A stretch of 64,000 bases of DNA from Hymenobacter sp. ISL-91 (GCF_018613725.1 NZ_JAGGPS010000036.1:1-64000); one strand, 5' to 3'; counted from the stretch's first letter, positions 16,785 through 27,026 are shown. Notes: generated from the sequence alone by a model not told the origin. Program-made: numbers and translations.

Positions 16785-17029
16785 TGGGAAGAGCAGGGGC
16801 ACGGGGGTGTAAACGGGGGCCGATGGGGCTTACAACGCTATTCGGGCCCGCGAAGTTGGCGCACCCGCCCCAACCGTGCTTCCGCGAATTGCGTAGGGCA
16901 GCACACCGGCCCGGCCCAAACAGCGTTTATGCCTTGTGTTGGGTAAGTTTACGGTCTTTTTTGTTGTTCAGCCTATAGCCGGCTCTGCCCGCTACGCCTG
17001 CCCCGACTTCGCACTCCCTGTTTTATTGT

Positions 17030-20000
17030 ATGAATCGAAATTATCTGCTGCTGACTTTGCTGCTGGCCGTGTTCGGTGTTACGGCTCCGGCCCTGGCCCA
17101 GAAAAAGGCGAAGGCCCAGACGCCCCACCTCGAACGGCCCAACTACCGCGGGGCCGGTGTCAACTGGGAATCGAAAACTCCGCCTGATACCTCGCGCATC
17201 CGTTACTCCATGTTCCTGATTGGCGACGTGGGCAAACCCGAACTGGAGTCGAATGGCGGCGAGCCCTCACTCAACCTGATGCGCAAGCAGATTCTGGCGG
17301 CCGGAGCCAAAAGCTCCACCGTGTTTCTGGGCGACAATATCTACGAATACGGCTTACCGCCTGAGGGCCACTTCGACCGTAAGGAGTCGGAGCGCCGCAT
17401 GGTGGGCCAGCTGAAAGCCCTGCGCGACTACGCAGGCGAGAAGTACATGATACCCGGCAACCACGACTGGAAGCAGGGCCAGCGCGGCAGCGTGGCGCAG
17501 GTAAACCGCGAGCAGCAGTTCGTAGAAGACTACCTGCGCTCCGATTCGGCCGCTTTCCCTTACACCGGCGACTTCTTTCTGCCCCGCGATGCCTGCCCCG
17601 GCCCGGTAGAAATTCGGCTGCAGGATGACTTGGTGATGATTGCCATCAACTCGCAGTGGTTTCTGCAGCCCGCCGGCGAACGGCCGGCCGGCGGCAACAG
17701 CAACTGCGGCGTGGCCAACGAAACCGACTTCTTCACTCGCCTCGAAGACATTATCCAGCGCAATGCCGGCAAAAATATTGTGGTAGTGGCCCACCACCCG
17801 CTGTACTCCGACGGTATTCATGGGGGCTACTTCACGCTCGGCGACCATATTTTCCCGCTCTCCATCGTTTTCAAGTACGCCTACCTGCCGCTGCCCGTTA
17901 TCGGCTCCATCTACCCGTTTGCCCGCAAGTATGGCGGCGTCAGCCAGGACATTCCGCATCCGCTTTACCAGGCCTACAAAAAGGGCCTGATGGACATCTT
18001 CGAAAAGTACCCTAACATTGTATACGCCGCCGGCCACGAGCACAACCTGCAGTATTTCAAGGCGGGCACCCTCAACCACATCGTCAGCGGCTCGGGCTGT
18101 AAAACCCAGCACGTAAAGCCCGGCCCGGGCGGCACCGCCGAGTTTTCTGACAAGGAGAAAGGCTTTGCCCGCGTGAATTACTACGACAACGGCGAGGTGT
18201 GGGTGGAGTACTACGTGCCCGAGGGCACCGGCGACACCGGCCGCCTCGTGTTCCGTACGCCCATGTATGCCCGACAGGCCGAGGTGGCCGTGGCCGAGCA
18301 GCCCACTAACAGCCGGCCCGCCAACCGCCCCGATTACCGCGACTCGACCATTACGGTGGCCGTTAACCCGCGCTACGCCGACCGTGGCAAGTTTCATAAG
18401 TTTCTGTTTGGCGAGCACTACCGCAAAGAATGGGCTACGCCCGTTACGTTTCCGGTACTCGACCTGGCCACTGAGAAGGGCGGCCTGACGCCCTATAAAG
18501 TGGGCGGCGGCAAGCAGACCACTTCGCTGAAGCTGCGCAACGAAGAGGGCCGCCTGTTCAGCTTCCGCGGTATTGATAAGGACCCGGCGGCCGTGCTGCC
18601 AGCCGCGCTGCGCACCGGCGCGGCGGCCGATGTGCTGCAGGACCAGATTTCGGCCCAGCACCCGTACGCCGCCATTGCCCTGCCCCCCCTGGGCACGGCG
18701 GCCGGCATTCTGCACACCAACCCCGAGCTGCGCTACGTACCCCAGGACCCGCTGCTGGGCCAGTACCTGCCGCGCTTCGGCAACATCACGGGCACGCTCG
18801 AAGAGGATGCCAAGGACGACCAGAGCAACGTGGAAAGCCTCGACTTTGCCGAAAACCTGGTGGGCACCGACAAGGTGTTTGAGCGCATCACCGACGATAA
18901 CGACAACAGCGTAAAGCAAGTAGCTTTTGCCCGCTCGCGCCTGTTTGACATGTGGATTGGCGACTGGGACCGGCACGAGGACCAGTGGCGCTGGGCCGAG
19001 AAAAAGGACAAGGATGGCGACCGGAAGTTTACGGCCGTGCCCGAAGACCGCGACATTGCCTTTTTCAAAGGCGACGGCCTGCTGCCCTACCTGGCCTCGC
19101 GCAAGTGGGCCATCCGCAACTTCCAGAACTTTGGCTACGACTACGCCGACTGGAAGGGCCTGAACCTGACGGCGCTGAGCAATGACCGTGTGTACCTGGC
19201 CGAAGTAACCAAGGAGGAGTGGGTAGAGCAGGCCCAGGAAATGAAGGCGGCCCTCACCGATAAGGTGATTGAGGACGCCATAAAGGGCCGCTTTCCGGCC
19301 GACATTTACGCCCTGCACGGGGCCGAAATTGTGGCCAAGCTGAAAAGCCGCCGCGACTTGCTACCCGAAGTGGCCGCCGACTACTCGGGCATGCTGAACA
19401 AGGTGGCCGAGGTAAAAGGCTCGAAGAAGCGCGAACGGTTTGTGGTGGAGCGCCTGCCCGGTAAAACCCGCGTTTCGGTGCAGAAAATAAACAAGGAGGG
19501 CGAGCTGACGAAGATGATTTTCGACCGCACCTTCGACAATCAGGAAACCAAGGAGCTGCGCTTGTACGGCTTTGCCGGCGAAGACCAGTACGAGCTGAGC
19601 GGCGACGTGAAGCAGGGCCCGCTCATCCGCATTATCGGCGGCATCGAGCGCGACTCGATTGTGGACCGCTCGAATGTGCGCGGGCTGGCCCACCGCCTGC
19701 AGGTGTTCGATGCCGACTCGGGCAACGTGATTGTGGCCGGCCCCGATGCCCGCCTGCGCCTGGAGCCCGGCCTCGACGTGAGCCGCTACGACGTGCACTC
19801 GCGCGCCGACCGCAAAGACTACACGCTCAACTACTTCGGCCCCACGCTGTACTTCGGTTACAACGTCGATGACCGGCTGTTTCTAGGTGGGGGCGCGGTA
19901 TACCGTACCTATGGTTTCCGCAAGGAGCCCTACGCCAGCGAGCAGAGCCTGGCCGCCAACTACTCGCCTTCGCAAAGCGCCTACAACGTGCGCTATAAAG

Positions 20001-20938
20001 GCCACTTCGTCGACCTTATCGGCAAGCTTGACCTGCGGCTCGATGCGCAGCTGTACGGCCCCCAGCTGCTCTATAACTTCTTCGGCCTTGGCAACGACAC
20101 GGAAAACGTTCTGGCCGACGACGAAGGCACGCGCAACCGCGACATCAACGACACGTACCGTATCCGCTTCTCGCGGCTGTATGTGAACCCCATGCTGGAA
20201 AAAGAAATCTTCAGCTTCCTCAAGCTCGGCTTCGGCCCGCAGTACGACCAGTTCCGGGTAGACCGCAACCAGATTGGCCGCCAGATAGCAGAGGGACTCG
20301 ATGGGCAGAATAACGGACTGCCCGGTACTGCTGCCGTGGGCATTCGGGGCTCCGACTTCGGCCTCAACCGCTACCTGGGCGGCAAAGCCTACCTCAACCT
20401 CGATGTAGCCTCTTCACCCAAAAACCCACGTATCGGCCTACGCATCTACAACTCGGCCGAGTACAACCGCCAGATAGGCGGCGAGAAGCTAGCCTATAGC
20501 CGCCTGGCCACCGAGGCCCGGTTCTACCTGTCGCCCAACTTCCCGTTCCAGCTCACCTGGGCCGGCCGCATCGGGGCTACGCGCAACATCGGCGACTACC
20601 GCTTCTACCAGGCCAACACGCTGGGCGGCACCACCAACCTGCGCGGCTACCGCCGCACCCGCTACGCCGGCCGCTCGTCGGTGTTTGCCAATGGCGAGGT
20701 GCGCGTGCAGCTCTTCGAGTTCAACGCCTACCTGGTGCCGGGCAAATTTGGTATCCTGGGTCTGGCCGATGCCGCCCGGGTGTACTCGCCCTACGACGTG
20801 AAGACCGGTGCCAAAGCCTTCCACACGGCCTACGGCGGGGGCATATGGGTTGATGTGCTCAAGCAGGCCGTCATCAACGCCACCTACTCGGTTGGCGAGG
20901 AGAATCTGCTGTTCGTAGGCTTCGACTTCCTGTTTTAA
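17030..20938 (+). CDS. Calcineurin-like metallophosphoesterase fused to outer-membrane beta-barrel
   Basis: 1302 aa. A signal peptide (LLLTLLLAVFGVTAPALAQ) is followed by a metallophosphoesterase at about residues 55-350: LIGDVGKPE, FLGDNIYEYG, IPGNHDW, VVVAHHPLYSDGIHGG and YAAGHEHN, the full five-motif set with all Asp, Asn and His ligands. A middle domain of about 500 residues follows (includes MWIGDWDRHEDQW). The last 350-400 residues look like an Omp85/surface-antigen-type barrel ending LFVGFDFLF, with the final aromatic typical of barrel proteins. Expected at the outer membrane with the phosphatase in the periplasm or at the surface. Monocistronic; substrate unknown. Confidence 0.85.
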   Translation: MNRNYLLLTLLLAVFGVTAPALAQKKAKAQTPHLERPNYRGAGVNWESKTPPDTSRIRYSMFLIGDVGKPELESNGGEPSLNLMRKQILAAGAKSSTVFLGDNIYEYGLPPEGHFDRKESERRMVGQLKALRDYAGEKYMIPGNHDWKQGQRGSVAQVNREQQFVEDYLRSDSAAFPYTGDFFLPRDACPGPVEIRLQDDLVMIAINSQWFLQPAGERPAGGNSNCGVANETDFFTRLEDIIQRNAGKNIVVVAHHPLYSDGIHGGYFTLGDHIFPLSIVFKYAYLPLPVIGSIYPFARKYGGVSQDIPHPLYQAYKKGLMDIFEKYPNIVYAAGHEHNLQYFKAGTLNHIVSGSGCKTQHVKPGPGGTAEFSDKEKGFARVNYYDNGEVWVEYYVPEGTGDTGRLVFRTPMYARQAEVAVAEQPTNSRPANRPDYRDSTITVAVNPRYADRGKFHKFLFGEHYRKEWATPVTFPVLDLATEKGGLTPYKVGGGKQTTSLKLRNEEGRLFSFRGIDKDPAAVLPAALRTGAAADVLQDQISAQHPYAAIALPPLGTAAGILHTNPELRYVPQDPLLGQYLPRFGNITGTLEEDAKDDQSNVESLDFAENLVGTDKVFERITDDNDNSVKQVAFARSRLFDMWIGDWDRHEDQWRWAEKKDKDGDRKFTAVPEDRDIAFFKGDGLLPYLASRKWAIRNFQNFGYDYADWKGLNLTALSNDRVYLAEVTKEEWVEQAQEMKAALTDKVIEDAIKGRFPADIYALHGAEIVAKLKSRRDLLPEVAADYSGMLNKVAEVKGSKKRERFVVERLPGKTRVSVQKINKEGELTKMIFDRTFDNQETKELRLYGFAGEDQYELSGDVKQGPLIRIIGGIERDSIVDRSNVRGLAHRLQVFDADSGNVIVAGPDARLRLEPGLDVSRYDVHSRADRKDYTLNYFGPTLYFGYNVDDRLFLGGGAVYRTYGFRKEPYASEQSLAANYSPSQSAYNVRYKGHFVDLIGKLDLRLDAQLYGPQLLYNFFGLGNDTENVLADDEGTRNRDINDTYRIRFSRLYVNPMLEKEIFSFLKLGFGPQYDQFRVDRNQIGRQIAEGLDGQNNGLPGTAAVGIRGSDFGLNRYLGGKAYLNLDVASSPKNPRIGLRIYNSAEYNRQIGGEKLAYSRLATEARFYLSPNFPFQLTWAGRIGATRNIGDYRFYQANTLGGTTNLRGYRRTRYAGRSSVFANGEVRVQLFEFNAYLVPGKFGILGLADAARVYSPYDVKTGAKAFHTAYGGGIWVDVLKQAVINATYSVGEENLLFVGFDFLF

Positions 20939-21166
20939 CTCCCGTCCACGCTGCTTCGGCGCTTATCCACTGTGCTGCTGCACTGGCAGCAACCCAAGGG
21001 CCTTATCCCGTACAAACGACGCGCTTTCAACGGCACTTCGGCGGGCTAAGGCCCTTGGTTTTGGGGTTACGCGCTGCCTTTTTTGCGGCCGATAGGCGTC
21101 CGGTGCTATCCTTTTGGCTGCCCGGTCCGTTAAGGCCCCTAACTACCCGTTCAGCGCCCTTGCTCT

Positions 21167-22315
21167 ATGCCGTTTTTCTGCTCCCGCCCTCATGGGTTTT
21201 TTAGTTACCTCATTCCGGTTGCAGCCACGGCCCTTGTGCTGGCCGGTGGTGCGGCGCGAGCCCAGGTAAAGCCCTCCTCGCCAACCGTGTACCCGCCGCC
21301 AGCCCCCCTGATAACCGACACGCTGGCTGCCAACCAAGTGGGCGCAGCGCAGCGCTACGCTGTGCCTTCGGTTATTGGCATGGGGCCCAGCAAAGGGGTG
21401 GTAGCCCACATCGAAGGGCTGGCCAACTTCAACATCAAGTCGGACCTGCGGGACCGGGAACCGAATGAGAAAACCGAAAATACGGTAGTCAAGAACCGCC
21501 GGGCCTTCATCAAGGCCTATGCGCCGCTGCTCAACCGGCCCCGGCTCAAGCTTATTCTGGGCGTTAACTACGACCGTGAGGAGTTCAAGTTTGAAGACCC
21601 CAATCGTTCGGTGTTTTACCGCGACCTGGAAGATAAGGGCCTAAAAACACTGGGGGCCCAGCTGGCCGTTATCCGGCCCATTGATGAGGTTCACTGGTAC
21701 CTGGCTCGGGTAAAGGGCGAGCTTAATGGTGACTACACATCGTCAGAGTTGTCGGTGTCCGACTACCTGAAGATGTCGGGCGAGTTTATTTATGGCTGGA
21801 AGCGCAGCCCCTCCTATGCCTGGGGCGTGGGTGCCCAGCTGGGCTACACCTTTGGTCGCCAGAGCCTGTACCCGGTTATTCTTTACAACCGCACGTTCAA
21901 CCCGCGCTGGGGTGTCGAGGCACTGTTTCCGGCCCGTGTAACGCTGCGGCGCAATGTAGACTCCAAAACCCTGTTCTTTGGCGGCTACACTGTCGATGGT
22001 CTCAACTACAATATAAAGCTGCGTGAGCCGCTACGCGAGCTACAAACCCTCATCATCCGCCAGACGGAGCTGAAATTCCGGTTGCGGGCCGAGCGCGAGA
22101 TTTACGATTTCCTGTGGGTTGGCCTGGAGGGTGGCTACCGCTATAACTACTCCTTCAATGCCTTCGACGAAGACAGCAACCGCCGCAACCTGTTTGGCAT
22201 TGGCGGCGGCAACCGCGACAAAACGGTAGTCAATACGCTGGGCGGTGCTCCTTACCTGAGCGTAGAAGTATTCCTGGTTCCTCCACGCAAGCTACTCAAC
22301 AAGATAAGCAAGTAG
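21167..22315 (+). CDS. Outer-membrane beta-barrel protein (DUF6268-like)
   Basis: 382 aa. Signal peptide at about residues 10-33 (LIPVAATALVLAGGAARAQ). The rest is a run of amphipathic beta-strands ending in charged and aromatic residues (LKLILGVNYDREEFKF, WGVGAQLGYTFG, VGLEGGYRYNYSF), typical of an outer-membrane barrel. The overall look fits the DUF6268 barrel family, which I assign with moderate certainty. No catalytic residues are visible. It follows the metallophosphoesterase by 228 bp with nothing between that I recognise, and ends at a strong bidirectional hairpin shared with ppk1. Confidence 0.7.
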   Translation: MPFFCSRPHGFFSYLIPVAATALVLAGGAARAQVKPSSPTVYPPPAPLITDTLAANQVGAAQRYAVPSVIGMGPSKGVVAHIEGLANFNIKSDLRDREPNEKTENTVVKNRRAFIKAYAPLLNRPRLKLILGVNYDREEFKFEDPNRSVFYRDLEDKGLKTLGAQLAVIRPIDEVHWYLARVKGELNGDYTSSELSVSDYLKMSGEFIYGWKRSPSYAWGVGAQLGYTFGRQSLYPVILYNRTFNPRWGVEALFPARVTLRRNVDSKTLFFGGYTVDGLNYNIKLREPLRELQTLIIRQTELKFRLRAEREIYDFLWVGLEGGYRYNYSFNAFDEDSNRRNLFGIGGGNRDKTVVNTLGGAPYLSVEVFLVPPRKLLNKISK

Positions 22316-22357
22316 TCCAAACCGCGAATTGCAGCTTGTGAGGCCATCGGAAGAAAA

Positions 22358-22409
22358 CCGAAGCGCCCCCTTGGCTTCCTGTATGCAGGAAGCCAAGGGG
22401 GCGCTTCGG
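22358..22409. terminator. Bidirectional hairpin terminator
   Basis: Perfect 23-bp arms (CCGAAGCGCCCCCTTGGCTT core) around a 6-base loop between the convergent barrel gene and ppk1. Confidence 0.8.
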
Positions 22410-22423
22410 TGGTTGTGGCGGGT

Positions 22424-24544
22424 TTACTTCGGAGCCTTTTTTGGAGTAGCCGGACGCTTGCGGGCCGGACGGCCCAGGGCCGCGAGGTAGGCATAGGTCT
22501 CAAACTGAGCCCGCACCTCGCCCTCGGCAGCAGCGGCCTCCTGGGTGGGGCCCACAAAGTTGTTCTGCCAGTCGCGCGATTTCACGCTGTCCTGGCGCTG
22601 CAGGTTGAGCAGGTCGAGCAGCTCGGCCCGCAAGTCAGGGTCCAGGATGGGGAAGGCTACTTCTACCCGGCGGTCGAGGTTGCGGTTCATCCAGTCGGCC
22701 GACGCCACGTACAGCTTCTCGTCGCCGCCGTTGCCAAACACATACATGCGGGCGTGCTCCAGAAACCGGTCGACGATGCCGCGCTGCTGGATGTTGGTGC
22801 TCTGGCCGGGCACACCGGGTAGCAGGCACGAAATGCCTCGAATCAGCAACTCGACGCGCACACCGGCTTCGGAGGCTTCGTAAAGCTTGCCAATCATACG
22901 CTCATCCTGCAAAGCATTCAGCTTGAGAATAATGTAGGCCTCTTTCCCTTTCCGGGCCAGCTTGATTTCGTGGTCGATGAGGGCGTTGAGTTGCTGGCGT
23001 AGTTCGAAGGGGGCCACCAGCAAGTGCCGGAACTGGCCGGTTTTGTCGAGGTGGTCGTGGAAGTAGCGGAACACTTCAGCCACCTCGCGGGTAATCTCGG
23101 GGTGGGCCGTAAACAGCCCGTAGTCGGCGTATACCTCGCTGGTGGCCTCGTTGAAGTTGCCCGTGCTTAGGTAGGCATACAGGCGGTTGTGCTCCTCTTC
23201 GGCCCGGGTAATGAGCAGCATTTTGCTGTGCACTTTCAGGCCGGGAACCCCATAAATGACGTTGGCTCCGGCTTTCTGCAGCTTCTCGGCCCAGAACATG
23301 TTGCTTTCCTCGTCGAAGCGGGCCTTCAACTCGACTATCACCGTTACCTGCTTGCCGTTTTTGGCCGCCTTCAGCAGGGCCTTGGCCACTGCACTCTTGC
23401 CACCCACGCGGTAGAGCGTAATGCTGATGTCGCTCACCTGCGGGTCGCGGGCAGCCTCATTCAGCAAGCGCGTTACGTAGTCGAACGACTGGTAGGGCGG
23501 GTGCAGCAGGTGGTCGCGGCGGGCCGTGGCGGCCAGCAACGAGCCAGTGCGCGGCAGCGTGGGGTGCGGCAGCGGTGGCATGGGCGCGTACTGCAGGTGG
23601 GGCAGGCCGAAATCGGGAAAGCCGAAAAAGTCGCGGAAGTTGTGGTAGCGGCTGCCTTCTACCAGCTCTTCCTTGCCAATGCCGGTTTTCCGCTCGATGG
23701 CCTGCAATATGGCCTCGGGCATGGCCGGGTCGTAGAGCAGGCGGGCCGGAAAGCCGGTGGCACGCTTCTGCAGGCTGCTTTTGATTTTGGCCAGCAGGTT
23801 ATCCGATACTTCCTCGTCGATGTCGAGCTCGGCATCGCGCGAGAGCTTGAGCGCGTGCACCTGCACCTTGCCGTAGCTGGGGTACAGCGCGGCCGCGCAG
23901 CAGCGAATTACGTCGTCGAGGAACATCACGTAGTGCTCGGTGCCCACATCGGGCAGGCGCACAAACCGGCCGCCGTGGCGCTTGGTGGGCAGCTCCATGG
24001 CCAGCACACGCTCCTCGTCGTGCTTTTGGGGGTTGTGCGGCTCGGTCAGGTAAAAGGTCAGGTACACGCTCTGGTCGCGCAGAAACAGGTGGTGCAGGTT
24101 GTCGTCGAGGATGATGGGCGAAAGTAAGTCGCGCACGTTTTCCTCAAAATACTGCTTCACCCAGGTACGCTGCTCGGCTGTAAGGTCGTGCTCCGTAATC
24201 AGGTGGATATGCTCGCGGCCCAATTCGGGCAGAATATGGTTGCGGAAGGTGTCGCCGAACGCCTGCTGCTGGCGGCCTACTTCAGCCAGCACCTCGCTCA
24301 ACTGCTCGGCAGGGTCCTGGCCCAGCTTGGCTTTTGTTTTTTTCTTGAGCTTGCTGAGCCGGCGCAGCGTGGCCACCCGCACCTTAAAATACTCATCGAG
24401 GTTGCTGCTGAAAATGGCCAGAAACTTCAGCCGCTCCAGCAAGGGCACAGCGGGGTCCTGCGCTTCCTGCAGTACCCGGCGGTTGAAAGTAAGCCAGCTG
24501 ATTTCCCGGTTTAATAGTTGCGGCTGGGACGATTTATTGGTCAT
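22424..24544 (-). CDS. ppk1: Polyphosphate kinase 1
   Basis: 706 aa. Reversibly polymerises the gamma-phosphate of ATP into polyphosphate. Four-domain order is visible: N-terminal NREISWLTFNRRVLQEAQD, a head domain, then two phospholipase-D-like catalytic domains. The autophosphorylated His lies in VPGLKVHSKMLLI (about residue 440), with VELKARFDEESN and the second conserved His region EHARMYVFGNGG/ASADWMNRNLDRR downstream. The C-terminus has a Lys/Pro-rich tail (KKAPK). Length is normal for the family. ATG at 24544. Probably cotranscribed with the upstream sixA (90-bp gap), a sensible phosphate-metabolism pairing. Confidence 0.95.
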   Translation of the reverse strand: MTNKSSQPQLLNREISWLTFNRRVLQEAQDPAVPLLERLKFLAIFSSNLDEYFKVRVATLRRLSKLKKKTKAKLGQDPAEQLSEVLAEVGRQQQAFGDTFRNHILPELGREHIHLITEHDLTAEQRTWVKQYFEENVRDLLSPIILDDNLHHLFLRDQSVYLTFYLTEPHNPQKHDEERVLAMELPTKRHGGRFVRLPDVGTEHYVMFLDDVIRCCAAALYPSYGKVQVHALKLSRDAELDIDEEVSDNLLAKIKSSLQKRATGFPARLLYDPAMPEAILQAIERKTGIGKEELVEGSRYHNFRDFFGFPDFGLPHLQYAPMPPLPHPTLPRTGSLLAATARRDHLLHPPYQSFDYVTRLLNEAARDPQVSDISITLYRVGGKSAVAKALLKAAKNGKQVTVIVELKARFDEESNMFWAEKLQKAGANVIYGVPGLKVHSKMLLITRAEEEHNRLYAYLSTGNFNEATSEVYADYGLFTAHPEITREVAEVFRYFHDHLDKTGQFRHLLVAPFELRQQLNALIDHEIKLARKGKEAYIILKLNALQDERMIGKLYEASEAGVRVELLIRGISCLLPGVPGQSTNIQQRGIVDRFLEHARMYVFGNGGDEKLYVASADWMNRNLDRRVEVAFPILDPDLRAELLDLLNLQRQDSVKSRDWQNNFVGPTQEAAAAEGEVRAQFETYAYLAALGRPARKRPATPKKAPK

Positions 24545-24634
24545 TTCTTCGGGGGCTGGTGGTCGGTAGCAGGCATTTTCCTGCCTGAATTTATGCTGCT
24601 GCCTATGTGCGAAAAGCCAATAGTGCAGAAAGGC

Positions 24635-25126
24635 CTAATAATTTTTAGGCTTATCAAAGAAGTAGTACTCCGACTTGGCGCGGTCAATATCGGCCCAGTG
24701 TTCCACGCTGAACTTAAGACACACGATGGCCGAAGTGGGCATGGAAGGAATGGGGCTGGGCGAAAGCAGGTTGGCAAAATCGGTGAGCGTATTGTTATGG
24801 CCCACCAGCAGCACTTCGTCGGCCGCATCGGGCAGGCCCTGCACAATGGCCAGCAGGTCGACCACTTCGGCCTCGTAAATGGCATCAATCACCTGCAGCT
24901 TTTCGGGCGGCAGGCTCAACGCCTCGGCCACCAGCGCCGCCGTACTCAGGGCCCGCACCGCCGGCGACGACACCAGCAAGTCGAGCCGGACACTGCGCTC
25001 GGCCAGGGCCCGGCCCATCAAAGGGGCTTCGTCGCGGCCCCGGTCGTTGAGCGGGCGCTCCTGGTCGTTGAGCATATCGAAACTCCAGCTCGATTTGGCA
25101 TGGCGCATCAGGTACAGCGTTTTCAT
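24635..25126 (-). CDS. sixA: SixA-like phosphohistidine phosphatase
   Basis: 163 aa from the ATG at 25126 (MKTLYLMRHAKSSW); upstream in-frame residues are Cys/Arg-rich and not protein-like. The RHG-type catalytic motif is LMRHAKSSW with the nucleophilic His at residue 9, followed by RPLNDRGRDEAPLMG and the second His in LLVGHNNTLTDF. This is the compact SixA branch of the histidine phosphatase superfamily, which removes phosphate from phosphohistidine proteins. It precedes ppk1 on the same strand, so a link to phosphate or polyphosphate homeostasis is plausible. Confidence 0.9.
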   Translation of the reverse strand: MKTLYLMRHAKSSWSFDMLNDQERPLNDRGRDEAPLMGRALAERSVRLDLLVSSPAVRALSTAALVAEALSLPPEKLQVIDAIYEAEVVDLLAIVQGLPDAADEVLLVGHNNTLTDFANLLSPSPIPSMPTSAIVCLKFSVEHWADIDRAKSEYYFFDKPKNY

Positions 25127-25230
25127 AGGAGCGCAACAGTTAGGGTGGCAGGCCTCTTTACTACGAGCGGCACAAAAGGTTATGCCCTGGCCGGCCCGGC
25201 AGCAGCGGCAGGTTGGCCGCCCGTAAAGCA

Positions 25231-25266
25231 ACCGCCCCCTTCCTGTTCTACCAGGAAGGGGGCGGT
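25231..25266 (-). terminator. Terminator of secreted M43 protease gene
   Basis: Perfect 15-bp stem (ACCGCCCCCTTCCTG) with a 6-base loop, 27 bp past the protease stop on the minus strand. Confidence 0.75.
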
Positions 25267-25292
25267 AAGGCAGGCAGCTTATTAAGCCAGGC

Positions 25293-27026
25293 CTACTCTT
25301 TCACGAAACGCTGGTGCGACACTTGCTGCCCGTCGGAGATACGTAGCAGATAGATGCCTTTGGCCAGGTTACCAACGTGGAGCATGCGACCCTCGAAGCG
25401 GGCAGTTTTCATTTCTGCGCCGCGCATGTCGTATACACTTACCGACACGGCCCGGGCATCAATGGTGGTGGGTATTTCGATGTTGAGCACGTCGGTAGCC
25501 GGGTTGGGGTACACGCGGTAGCCCGCCTGCTCAACCGTTGCCATCTGGCGGGCCGTACCACCCGTGATGTTCACGGTATAGTCTTCGGTTTCGCCGTAGC
25601 TGAAGTTGTTGCAGCTGGTGGTGGCGGCGTTGTCGCTCATGGTTACCCGCATGCGGGTGCTACCGGTTTTGGCTGAGGCTGGTACCGTGAAGGTGGCCGA
25701 CAGCGTGCCGGCACTCGAGGAGGAGCCTGATACTACCGTTTCGCCAGCGTCAGTAAAGTCGCCATCCCGGTTGTAGTCGATGTATACGCGCCAGTTTTCG
25801 GTGTAGGCCGTCGAGGCGAATCCAGCCGAGAAGTTGATGGTCTGCGACGAGCCAGCGGCAATGGTTGTGCTGGTAGCCGTGCCGTCGTAATAGCCGGCGT
25901 TGGCACCCGAGGTCCGGTTGATGGTGCCCAGCTTCACGAGGTCAATCCACTCGTAGCTGACATTGGTGCCTTTGCTGGCGCAGTACGTTACGCTCGGCGG
26001 CGTAACGGGTGGCGGCGTAGTGCCACCTCCGGGGGCCGTATCACCGTTCGAGGTGAGCAGCGAAGCGCGGGCACCGCCGCTGGCAAACAGCGCGTTCATC
26101 CGCGACGACTGGCCGGTAGAGAACATATACATGCAGGCGTCGTCGGTGTAGTCCATGTAGTTCATGAACATGTCGCCGTTGGGGCCGTTGGAGCAGGTAA
26201 CTTTCGGAAACGACGGGCAGCCCCCGTTGCTGGTTTGCTGCGTAGGCGTGTCGCTCACCAGGTCGTTGCCGCAGTTGGCATCACCCCAAATGTGGCGCAG
26301 GTTCAGCCAGTGGCCCACTTCGTGGGTGGTGGTACGGCCCTGGTTGAAGGGGGCCGCCGACGAGCCGCCGCGGCCGAAACCGGTAGTGGTTACCACTACG
26401 CCATCGGTGCTGGCGGAGCCGCCCGGAAACTGCGCGTAGCCCAGCAGGCCACCGCCCAGCTTACCCACCCACAGGTTGAGGTACTGTCCGGCGGGCCAGG
26501 CATTGAGGCCCCCGGTAGCCGTGCTCTTTATCCGGTCGTCGCTCGACCAGCTGGTAATCGAGGTTTGCTTGCGCTGAATGCCCGTAGTGGCGTTGCCGTT
26601 GGGGTCGCGCTTAGCCAGCACAAACTGAATGCCCACATCGGCCACCCGCGAAGCAAAAGCCGAAGGCACTTTGCTCACGTCAGCGTTGAGCTTGTTGAAG
26701 TCTTCGTTCAGTACGGCAATCTGCGAGGCAATCTGCGCGTCGGAAACGTTCTGCGAAGCCGTGTTGTAGAGCACGTGCACTACCACCGGAATCGTGACAA
26801 CGGCCGTAGTCCGGTTGGCTACCGGGTTATCGGTAAACGACTGCGTTTGGGCCTCAATGCCTGCCAGACGAATGGCCATTCCAGGATCGGCAGCGAGCTG
26901 TCGCTCCAGCACTTCCATGGTCGCGCAGTCGCGCTTGGTGGGCAGCGCCTCCTGTTGGGCCCAGGCCTCAGCCGTGACGCCCAAACCCAGCAGGCTCAGA
27001 AACAACGAGTAAATGTTCTTCTTCAT
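25293..27026 (-). CDS. Secreted M43-family (pappalysin-like) zinc metalloprotease with T9SS tail
   Basis: 577 aa from ATG 27026 (MKKNIYSLFLSLLGLG), giving a good signal peptide cut near AWAQ. A pro-region is followed by the catalytic domain with TTHEVGHWLNLRHIWGD (HExxHxxxxxH zinc site) and the Met-turn region MNYMDYTDDACM. Downstream is a GEVED domain (about residues 400-485; YIDYNRDGDFTDAGETV and SYGETEDYTV). The last 80 residues are a Por/type IX sorting domain (YRVYPNPATDVLNIEIP, KGIYLLRI). Expected to be exported and released or anchored at the cell surface, degrading extracellular protein. Own terminator downstream. Confidence 0.93.
   Translation of the reverse strand: MKKNIYSLFLSLLGLGVTAEAWAQQEALPTKRDCATMEVLERQLAADPGMAIRLAGIEAQTQSFTDNPVANRTTAVVTIPVVVHVLYNTASQNVSDAQIASQIAVLNEDFNKLNADVSKVPSAFASRVADVGIQFVLAKRDPNGNATTGIQRKQTSITSWSSDDRIKSTATGGLNAWPAGQYLNLWVGKLGGGLLGYAQFPGGSASTDGVVVTTTGFGRGGSSAAPFNQGRTTTHEVGHWLNLRHIWGDANCGNDLVSDTPTQQTSNGGCPSFPKVTCSNGPNGDMFMNYMDYTDDACMYMFSTGQSSRMNALFASGGARASLLTSNGDTAPGGGTTPPPVTPPSVTYCASKGTNVSYEWIDLVKLGTINRTSGANAGYYDGTATSTTIAAGSSQTINFSAGFASTAYTENWRVYIDYNRDGDFTDAGETVVSGSSSSAGTLSATFTVPASAKTGSTRMRVTMSDNAATTSCNNFSYGETEDYTVNITGGTARQMATVEQAGYRVYPNPATDVLNIEIPTTIDARAVSVSVYDMRGAEMKTARFEGRMLHVGNLAKGIYLLRISDGQQVSHQRFVKE

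Noticed and set aside
17354-19318. Long minus-strand frame inside the metallophosphoesterase gene
   Set aside because: Antisense shadow in GC-rich coding DNA; His/Gly/Val-rich composition and no family motifs.
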